Source: an uncultured Chitinophagaceae bacterium (GTDB lineage Bacteria > Bacteroidota > Bacteroidia > Chitinophagales > Chitinophagaceae). From it: a stretch of 14,713 bases of DNA. Position 1 is the stretch's first letter, and the number at the start of each line of letters is the position of its first letter. The translations under genes were made by a program, and so were the position numbers. Where the stretch lies: assembly GCA_937996595.1 (NCBI GenBank), contig CALKVC010000175.1, positions 1-14,713 on the forward strand. Direction: 5' to 3'. The notes beneath the pieces are model-generated. The model saw nothing but the letters and a program-made list of their open reading frames with translations. It had not been told where the DNA came from and did no database searches. Positions 6,486-12,794 of this stretch are shown in pieces.

Positions 6486-6902
6486 ATGACGAACAGAACA
6501 TTTACCATGATTAAACCGGACGCAACCGGGAATGGCCATACCGGTGCCATTTTAGAAATGATCAATAAGGCCGGTTTCCGCATTGTTGCCATGAAAATGA
6601 CTCATCTGAGTAAGGAAAAAGCAGGTGAATTTTACGCTGTACATAAAGAACGCCCTTTTTACGGCGAACTGGTTGAATTTATGAGCCGTGGGCCAATTAC
6701 TGCAGCCATCCTGGAAAAAGAGAACGCTGTGGAAGATTTCAGGACATTAATAGGTGCAACCAACCCGGCAAACGCAGCCGAGGGTACCATCAGGAAAAAA
6801 TTCGCTTCTTCTGTAGGTGAAAATGCTGTTCATGGAAGCGACAGCAATGAAAATGCAGCCATTGAAGGTGATTTCTTCTTCAGTAAGCTTGAACAATTTT
6901 AA
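6486..6902 (+). CDS. ndk: Nucleoside diphosphate kinase
   Basis: Transfers the gamma phosphate from ATP to nucleoside diphosphates through a phosphohistidine, balancing NTP and dNTP pools. 138 residues, the normal bacterial length. The signature NAVHGSDS (113-120) contains the catalytic His116. Other conserved residues are in register: Lys10 in MIKPDA, Tyr50, Phe58, Arg86, Thr92, Arg103 and Asn113. It is a monocistronic unit with its own promoter and a strong terminator directly after it. It is divergent from the nrnA-like gene; both act on nucleotide pools, although a direct link is only an inference. Confidence 0.98.
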   Translation: MTNRTFTMIKPDATGNGHTGAILEMINKAGFRIVAMKMTHLSKEKAGEFYAVHKERPFYGELVEFMSRGPITAAILEKENAVEDFRTLIGATNPANAAEGTIRKKFASSVGENAVHGSDSNENAAIEGDFFFSKLEQF

Positions 6903-6925
6903 TTTAATTAATAAGCCAGTATTAT

Positions 6926-6955
6926 GCCGTTGAAATATTTCAACGGCTTTTTTTT
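6926..6955 (+). terminator. Rho-independent terminator of ndk
   Basis: A perfect 10-base-pair stem (6926-6935 with 6938-6947, sequence GCCGTTGAAA and its complement), in which the inner A-T pairs probably open into the loop, is followed by eight T residues (6948-6955). It begins 24 bases after the ndk stop. Confidence 0.92.
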
Positions 6956-7064
6956 ACCCGGCCGGTTATAAGAACCGTTACATTTACCTGAAAACCATCA
7001 TCGCATAGTACATATTGCTTAACATAAAGGTATAGTTGGTTTATGGCCTGTGGAAATAATACCT

Positions 7065-7072
7065 TATTTTTG
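7065..7072 (+). promoter_or_regulatory. Possible -7 element for the arginase operon
   Basis: TATTTTTG matches TAnnTTTG exactly in the 246-base gap between the ndk terminator and the arginase start. It would give a leader of about 120 bases. At the -33 spacing there is only TATG (7042-7045), so the match is partial. No other TAnnTTTG was seen closer to the start. The rest of this gap holds two short imperfect inverted repeats (CGGTT/AACCG near 6963-6977 and CCCGG/CCGGG near 7154-7170) that I cannot assign. Confidence 0.35.
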
Positions 7073-7201
7073 AAATACGGTTGTTTCATATATATAGTTA
7101 GGCAGTAACTGCAACTTAAAACAGTGGCCGCACAAAAAATCGGTTTATGCCTTCCCGGTTTTACCGGGTTAATATTACTGTTAACATTAAAAGATTTTCT
7201 G

Positions 7202-8149
7202 ATGAAAAATATCAAGCTGATAGAGGTACCTTCTGAAATTGGTGCAGGCACCCGCGGGGCAAGCATGGGTATTGATGCGGTAAAAATTGCTGCGCTGGAT
7301 TTTATGAGTAATTTTTTCGTTCATTTCCCTTCAGAGAAGATTGAAGTGGAAAACAACCTGTTATTTGAACCTATCAAATCACCTTATGCCAAAAGGATCC
7401 AGGGTGTGGTTAACCTGTATGATAAAACCAGCAAGGCAGTAAGCGACAGTATCCGGAATAATTTTTTTCCGGTAGTGCTCAGTGGCGACCATAGTAATGC
7501 AGGTGGCACGATTGCCGGCATAAAAATGGCCAAACCAAAAAGTAAGCTGGGCGTTATCTGGATAGACGCCCATGCCGATCTGCACACACCGTACACCACC
7601 CCGTCCGGTAATATGCACGGCATGCCCTTAAGCACGGCCATAGCAGAAGACAATTTGGAATGTAAAGTGCATGAACCGGATGCAACCACTGCAAAACTAT
7701 GGGATCAATTGAAGAATACCGGTAAGATTGCCCGCAAAGTGCTACCGGAAGATATCGTATTTATATCATTGCGTGATTTTGAGAAAGAAGAAAAGTCACT
7801 GATAGAAAAATACGGAATGAAAGTGATATCCACCAGTGAAGTAAGGCGAAACGGCGCAGAAAACATAAGCCGTAAAGTATTGCGTTACCTGAGTGATTGC
7901 ACAGACATATATGTAAGCTTTGACGTAGACAGCCTCGATTCATCCATCTCTAAAGGAACAGGTACACCGGTAAGCAACGGCCTCAAAGAAAGGGAAGCGG
8001 AAGACCTGATCAGCAAATTCATGCAGAGCAGGAAAATTTGCTGTTTCGAAATTACCGAAGTGAACCCAACACTGGATAAGGAAAACATGATGGCAGAAAT
8101 TGCCTTCAATATTTTACAAAGAAGCGTAAATGTTTTAATGATGAACTGA
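7202..8149 (+). CDS. rocF: Arginase
   Basis: Hydrolyses L-arginine to ornithine and urea with a two-manganese centre. 315 residues from the ATG at 7202; a GTG at 7124 would add 26 residues without family similarity. All metal ligands are present: His97 in SGDHS, Asp122, His124 and Asp126 in WIDAHAD, and Asp241 and Asp243 in SFDVDSLD. His139 in SGNMHG and Glu286 in EITEVNP match the other arginase active-site residues. SGNMHG and GTGTPVSNGL point to arginase rather than agmatinase, which usually has GTPEPGG. Formimidoylglutamase or another ureohydrolase activity cannot be fully excluded. It heads an operon with a DUF1684 gene (4-base gap) and ctlX. The rocF symbol follows function, not proven orthology. 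Confidence 0.9.
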   Translation: MKNIKLIEVPSEIGAGTRGASMGIDAVKIAALDFMSNFFVHFPSEKIEVENNLLFEPIKSPYAKRIQGVVNLYDKTSKAVSDSIRNNFFPVVLSGDHSNAGGTIAGIKMAKPKSKLGVIWIDAHADLHTPYTTPSGNMHGMPLSTAIAEDNLECKVHEPDATTAKLWDQLKNTGKIARKVLPEDIVFISLRDFEKEEKSLIEKYGMKVISTSEVRRNGAENISRKVLRYLSDCTDIYVSFDVDSLDSSISKGTGTPVSNGLKEREAEDLISKFMQSRKICCFEITEVNPTLDKENMMAEIAFNILQRSVNVLMMN

Positions 8150-8153
8150 TCAT

Positions 8154-8747
8154 ATGATGAAAACACTTTTTTTCGCCATATTAGTGGTTGCTATTACCAA
8201 CAGCCATGCTCAAAAAAAATCGTACATCGACCGTATTAAGGCTTACCAGCGGGAATACGTGGATGCGCATGAAGTTGTAAAAGGCAACGACAGGAAATAC
8301 CTGCATTTCTACCCGGCCAATGAAAAATATAAACTGACGGCCGCTTTTGAAAAAGTGAATGACAGTACTGGTTTCATCATGAAAACCTCCGGCAAGAAAA
8401 GCAAAAAATATTTCACGTATGGCATCCTGCGTTTTACCTTAAATAACAAATTACTGTCTCTGCGGATATACCAGAGCGAACAACTGATGCAGGATACAGC
8501 TTATAAAAATTATCTTTTTTTACCATTTACCGACCTAACCAGCGGAAACAGGAGTTATGGCGGTGGCCGATACCTCGATTTTTTGATGGAAGACATAAAA
8601 AGCAATACCCTGATCATAGATTTCAACAAGGCATACAACCCTTATTGTGCATATACAACCGGGTATAACTGCCCTATCCCGCCCAGGGAAAACGACCTGC
8701 CTGTTGCCATCCCGGCAGGTGAAATGGAATACGGCAAGGCACATTAG
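8154..8747 (+). CDS. Exported DUF1684 protein
   Basis: 197 residues with a signal peptide (hydrophobic segment about 4-15, likely cleavage after Ser-His-Ala at about 17-19), so it acts in the periplasm or is anchored outside the cytoplasm. Two adjacent ATGs (8154 and 8157) are both possible starts. The C-terminal half has the DUF1684 signature: YGGGRYLD (135-142), IIDFNKAYNPYCAY (154-167), and CPIPPREN followed by LPVAIPAGE (173-190). No catalytic residues are known to me; Cys165 and Cys173 could form a disulfide. It lies 4 bases after the arginase stop and 8 bases before ctlX, so it is certainly co-transcribed with both. Why an exported protein sits between two cytoplasmic arginine enzymes is unclear. 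Confidence 0.88.
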   Translation: MMKTLFFAILVVAITNSHAQKKSYIDRIKAYQREYVDAHEVVKGNDRKYLHFYPANEKYKLTAAFEKVNDSTGFIMKTSGKKSKKYFTYGILRFTLNNKLLSLRIYQSEQLMQDTAYKNYLFLPFTDLTSGNRSYGGGRYLDFLMEDIKSNTLIIDFNKAYNPYCAYTTGYNCPIPPRENDLPVAIPAGEMEYGKAH

Positions 8748-8755
8748 TACTTTTT

Positions 8756-9673
8756 ATGCAGCAAAGCAGTCACCTTTTGATGATACGGCCGGTCAATTTT
8801 GGTTTTAATCCCGAAACGGCCGTAAATAACCGCTTCCAGGCAGATACCGGTATGAACGTTCAGCAAAAGGCGCTGGAAGAATTCAACGGGCTACAGGGCC
8901 TGCTTGATAAAAATCATGTTACCCTCACCGTTATTAATGATACCGAAGAACCATTCACGCCGGATTCCATATTTCCAAACAACTGGATCTCCTTTCATGA
9001 AGACGGATCGGTTTTCTTGTATCCCATGTTTGCCGTAAACAGGCGCCAGGAAAAAAAGCCCCATATACTTGAACAATTAAAAAAGGAATTCCTAATCAGC
9101 AATGTGATTGATTTAAGCGGATATGAAATAGATAACCGCTTCCTGGAAGGTACGGGCAGCTTGGTGCTGGACAGGGTGAACCGGATTGCGTATGCCTGCC
9201 TGTCGCCCCGCACTGATGCACGGTTATTGGATGAATACTGCCGGTTGGCTGGCTATACTCCTGTCAGTTTCATATCGAAAGATACGGCAGGTGAAGACAT
9301 ATATCATACGAATGTGATGATGTGTGTGGCTGATGCTTATGCGGTTGTTTGCCTGGAATCAATCCCCGATGAAAAAGAAAAGCTGCGCCTGCGTAGCTGT
9401 TTAGCCACTACCGGAAAGGAAATAATTGAGATATCATTGCAGCAGGTAAATAGTTTTGCCGGTAATATGTTGCAGGTTAAAAACCGTAATGATGAATTTT
9501 TGCTTGTAATGTCGTCACAGGCATACCGTTCATTAAATACTGCACAAGTGAGCAGATTGCAATATTTCAACCGGATTGTGCACAGCCCGCTGGATATGAT
9601 AGAAACCAGCGGTGGCGGAAGTGCCCGATGCATGCTGGCTGAAATATACTGTAACAGGAAAAGCAGTTCTTAG
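8756..9673 (+). CDS. ctlX: CtlX-type amidinohydrolase (probable citrulline hydrolase)
   Basis: 305 residues, cytoplasmic, of the guanidino-group-modifying (arginine deiminase/amidinotransferase) fold. Visible features are TPDSIFPNNWIS (68-79) with Asp70, FLEGTGSLVLDR (129-140) with Glu131, HTNVMMCV with His184, and ETSGGGSARCML (283-294) with the catalytic Cys292. The pattern fits CtlX, described in Francisella as a citrulline hydrolase that releases ornithine, CO2 and ammonia; arginine deiminase activity is an alternative. It is the third gene of the operon with arginase, so two routes to ornithine are encoded together. An ornithine aminotransferase gene, often nearby in Bacteroidota as I recall, is absent here. 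It converges on the TPR gene with only 18 bases between stops and no visible terminator. Confidence 0.85.
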   Translation: MQQSSHLLMIRPVNFGFNPETAVNNRFQADTGMNVQQKALEEFNGLQGLLDKNHVTLTVINDTEEPFTPDSIFPNNWISFHEDGSVFLYPMFAVNRRQEKKPHILEQLKKEFLISNVIDLSGYEIDNRFLEGTGSLVLDRVNRIAYACLSPRTDARLLDEYCRLAGYTPVSFISKDTAGEDIYHTNVMMCVADAYAVVCLESIPDEKEKLRLRSCLATTGKEIIEISLQQVNSFAGNMLQVKNRNDEFLLVMSSQAYRSLNTAQVSRLQYFNRIVHSPLDMIETSGGGSARCMLAEIYCNRKSSS

Positions 9674-9691
9674 TAATTCGGTATGTAATAA

Positions 9692-10708
9692 TCACATGCC
9701 CGGCATTTCCTTCTTCCTTCTCAGGCTTGCCAGGGAAGGATCCATTTCAATCGCCTTATCGCACATCTGCTGCCCGCGGTCTTTCTGGCCTTTTTTCTGG
9801 AAACATAAACCGGCCTGGTACAGTGCTTTTCCATCTTTAACGTCCAGTTCCATCAGTTTCTGGCAATAATCCAGCGATTTGTCATATTGCTTTTGCTGGT
9901 AGAATATTTCCGCCATATCCCTCAGTATATCCTTGCTTCCGGGTTTCCTTTTCCAAACGGCCAGCAACAGGTTTTCACCCGATTGATATTCGCCACTATA
10001 CAGTGACGCATATCCTAAGTTTTCCTTGAAATCATTACTCTGAACATATCCTTTTTCTGCCGCCATTTTAAAAGAAGCCATGGCCGACCTGAAATTATTC
10101 AGGTTATAATACAGTAGGCCCAGCTCATACATCCAAACATTCTTTGATTCATCCAGTTTTACTGCCTTCTCGTAGAACGGAATTGCTTTGGTATAAGCTT
10201 CCATATCAAGGTAATTACGCCCCATGGTATAAGCCACTTCTGCGTTGGCAGGGTTTTTCTGCATGGCGGCTGCCAGGTGTTTTTCTGCCATCGGGTAATC
10301 TTCCGTCTTATAATAGCTCATTCCCAGTATCCGGTCGGTTTCGGCATAATCCCTGCATTTGCCGGCCATATCAATAGCCAGGTCGTATTGGTGGTAATTG
10401 AAATAAAGTTCAGTTAACTGCCTGATTGCATCCTGGTTCTGCGGGTCCATTTCCAGTAAATTCGTAAAGTTGGTTTTAGCCTTATCGGTCATTTTCATCT
10501 GCAGGTATGTATAACCGTTTTGCAGACACGCCATTTTGTTTGAAGGGTCATGAAAGAGTGCTTTTTCAAACAGGCCTGAAGCTACCAGGTAACGGCCTGC
10601 TCCCTTCTCTTCCATTGCTTTGTGGAAGTAATATGCTGAACTGTCTGTTTCCTGTGAAAATGCAGGTATGCCTGCACAAATGATGATTGTGGCAATGAGT
10701 GCTTTCAT
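9692..10708 (-). CDS. Exported tetratricopeptide-repeat protein
   Basis: 338 residues. A signal peptide (about 1-18, ending AFSQ) is followed by TPR-like helical repeats through the whole length. Clear units with the Gly/Tyr/Ala and terminal Asp-Pro pattern lie near 59-90, 123-154, 157-188, 191-221, 226-257, 260-291 and 294-325, most ending in a hydrophobic-Asp-Pro or Asn-Pro turn. It probably acts as a periplasmic protein-protein scaffold. It follows glgB by 24 bases on the same strand and is probably co-transcribed, but a link to glycogen is not evident. No specific partner can be named. Confidence 0.88.
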   Translation of the reverse strand: MKALIATIIICAGIPAFSQETDSSAYYFHKAMEEKGAGRYLVASGLFEKALFHDPSNKMACLQNGYTYLQMKMTDKAKTNFTNLLEMDPQNQDAIRQLTELYFNYHQYDLAIDMAGKCRDYAETDRILGMSYYKTEDYPMAEKHLAAAMQKNPANAEVAYTMGRNYLDMEAYTKAIPFYEKAVKLDESKNVWMYELGLLYYNLNNFRSAMASFKMAAEKGYVQSNDFKENLGYASLYSGEYQSGENLLLAVWKRKPGSKDILRDMAEIFYQQKQYDKSLDYCQKLMELDVKDGKALYQAGLCFQKKGQKDRGQQMCDKAIEMDPSLASLRRKKEMPGM

Positions 10709-10732
10709 AGTGTTATAGGTGCAACTATTCCA

Positions 10733-12670
10733 TTAACGGAATATTATAGCTGATAACGCCGGAATGGCTATTTTTATTTCATACAGCTTGCGTTTTTTAT
10801 CTACAGCCGTCATAACCGGCGGGGTATTAACATATTGGCCATTCCCCCAGTACGCAATATCGTTGCTATTGAATATCTCGTGCCATTGTGATTTTCCTTT
10901 CACCCGGAATGTCCATTCAGGATAATCATTTTCAGTAACGTTTAATACCACCAGCATATCATCAGCCCGGTGCCTGCCTTTTCGTTTATATACCATTATT
11001 CCTTCATACCGGTGTTCTATATCAACCCACTCAAAGCCTTTTCGTTCAAACTGGCATTCATGCAATGCCGGATCGTTCTTATACAGGTGGTTTAGCGCCC
11101 GTACACATTCCTGTAATTTATTATGCGGATCGTACTGCAATAGTTCCCAATCCAGTTCCGATTTGTAATTCCATTCACTGGTTTGCCCGAACTCGTTTCC
11201 CATGAAAAGCAGTTTTGCGCCGGGATGCGTATACATATAGGCATAGAATAAACGCAGGTTGGCGAATTTCTCCCACTCGTTACCGGGCATCTTGTAAATG
11301 AGCGGGCTTTTTCCATGAACCACTTCATCATGGCTTATTGGAAGCATGAATTTCTCGTCGTAAAAGTACATAATGCTGAAAGTAAAGGTATCCTGGTGAT
11401 TTACCCTTTCACCGGGCTCCATTTTGAAATAGCGAAAACTGTCATGCATCCAGCCCATCATCCATTTCATACCGAAACCAAACCCGCCTTTTGCAGTAGG
11501 CAAAGTGATACCCGGCCAGTCTGAAGCCTCTTCAGCAATCGTTTGTGTATCCGGGAAATCCCTGTATAACACATTATTCAGGTCTTTCAGGAAGCCGATG
11601 GCCTCTATATTCTCATTGCCACCGTATTCATTGGGTTCCCATTCTCCTGCCTTACGTGAAAAATCGAGCCGGATGATCGAATTCACCGCATCCACACGGA
11701 TACCGTCGGCATGATATGTTTTCATCCAGAAATGCGCACTGCTGATGAGGAAAGAACGCACTTCTCCCCGCTTATAATTAAAAATGTAGCTGTTCCAGTC
11801 GGGATGATAACCTTTGCGCATATCTTCATACTCATAGGTAAAGGCACCATCAAACTTGTGAAGCCCATGCGCATCATGAGGAAAATGGGAAGGCACCCAA
11901 TCCAGTATCACCCCGATGCCGTTCATATGCAGGCTGTCTACCAGGTGCATGAATGCTTCGGGTGTGCCAAACCGTGAGGAAGGTGCGAAATAACCGGTTC
12001 CCTGGTAGCCCCAGCTTCCGTCATAAGGATGCTCCATAACCGGCATGAATTCAACATGCGTGAACCCCATTGCCTTCACATATGGTACAAGCCTGTTGGC
12101 TATTTCGGTATAACCCGTATATACGTCTTCCCTGTTCTTATCGGGCCGCATCCAGCTTGCCAGGTGTACTTCATACACGCTCCAGGGCGCATGCAGGTCA
12201 TTATGCTTTTTCCTGCCGGCCATCCAGTCGCCGTCGTGCCAGTACTTATCCAACTGCCAGGTTATGGAAGCTGTATCAGGCCTGTATTCGCAGTGCATGG
12301 CAAACGGGTCAGCCTTATCCGCTTCAAATCCACCCGGTGCCGAAATGTGGTATTTGTACCGTGTACCTTTCTGCAGCCTGGGTATGAATCCTTCCCAGAT
12401 ACCTGATTTATCAAGCCTTGGGTACAGGGGATGCAATTCCTTTTTCCAGCCATTGAACTCACCAACAACGGAAACAGCCGTTGCATGCGGCGCCCAAACG
12501 GCAAAATAATAACCATCCGTATCGAGTACACGCAAAAAATGACTGCCGAACTTTTCATATGCATTGCATAGCAACCCGTTACCAAACAACTGTATATCTT
12601 CATCGGAAAAGAATGAATAGGTCCAAACCAATTTGCTGCTATCAATGAAATGTTCGTCCTCGTATGCCAT
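10733..12670 (-). CDS. glgB: 1,4-alpha-glucan branching enzyme
   Basis: Cuts alpha-1,4 glucan chains and rejoins them as alpha-1,6 branches during glycogen synthesis; cytoplasmic. 645 residues, shorter than the roughly 730 of E. coli GlgB because the extra N-terminal N1 domain is missing. It begins near the CBM48 domain (about 40-130, with YYFAVWAPHA and VGEFNGW). The GH13 barrel shows GYQGTGYFAPSSRFG (221-235), VILDWVPSHF (254-263), GIRVDAVNS with nucleophile Asp327, IAEEASDWPG with acid Glu380, and ISHDEVVHGKS with Asp448. A C-terminal all-beta domain (about 545-645) follows. It is first in a pair with the TPR gene. The other glycogen genes (glgA, glgC) are not in the window. Confidence 0.95.
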   Translation of the reverse strand: MAYEDEHFIDSSKLVWTYSFFSDEDIQLFGNGLLCNAYEKFGSHFLRVLDTDGYYFAVWAPHATAVSVVGEFNGWKKELHPLYPRLDKSGIWEGFIPRLQKGTRYKYHISAPGGFEADKADPFAMHCEYRPDTASITWQLDKYWHDGDWMAGRKKHNDLHAPWSVYEVHLASWMRPDKNREDVYTGYTEIANRLVPYVKAMGFTHVEFMPVMEHPYDGSWGYQGTGYFAPSSRFGTPEAFMHLVDSLHMNGIGVILDWVPSHFPHDAHGLHKFDGAFTYEYEDMRKGYHPDWNSYIFNYKRGEVRSFLISSAHFWMKTYHADGIRVDAVNSIIRLDFSRKAGEWEPNEYGGNENIEAIGFLKDLNNVLYRDFPDTQTIAEEASDWPGITLPTAKGGFGFGMKWMMGWMHDSFRYFKMEPGERVNHQDTFTFSIMYFYDEKFMLPISHDEVVHGKSPLIYKMPGNEWEKFANLRLFYAYMYTHPGAKLLFMGNEFGQTSEWNYKSELDWELLQYDPHNKLQECVRALNHLYKNDPALHECQFERKGFEWVDIEHRYEGIMVYKRKGRHRADDMLVVLNVTENDYPEWTFRVKGKSQWHEIFNSNDIAYWGNGQYVNTPPVMTAVDKKRKLYEIKIAIPALSAIIFR

Positions 12671-12730
12671 TTATCAGGGTTTCAAACGGTTTATAAAAAA
12701 TGCTATTAACGTAAATTTAAGAATAGTTAG

Positions 12731-12758
12731 GTTGCAACCCATATTAAATTGTTACAAC
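12731..12758. promoter_or_regulatory. Paired GTTRCAAC sites, possible operator
   Basis: GTTGCAAC (12731-12738, a perfect palindrome) and GTTACAAC (12751-12758, one mismatch) are exactly 20 bases apart, that is about two helical turns, in the 124-base divergent gap between glgB and the receptor-like gene. Such spacing suits two dimers of a regulator on one face of the DNA. No convincing TAnnTTTG promoter was seen in this gap on either strand. A chance pair cannot be ruled out. Confidence 0.3.
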
Positions 12759-12794
12759 TTTAGGCCCCTGTTCAAAAACCATAAAACTAACTGA

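Noticed and set aside
7124..7201. GTG-initiated 26-residue extension of arginase
   Set aside because: The extension has no arginase similarity and would need a GTG start; MKNIKLIEVP at 7202 is the normal arginase N-terminus.
12029..12406. Several 80-125-codon plus-strand open frames antisense to glgB
   Set aside because: They mirror the conserved GH13 and CBM48 coding region of glgB and show no protein-like features of their own.
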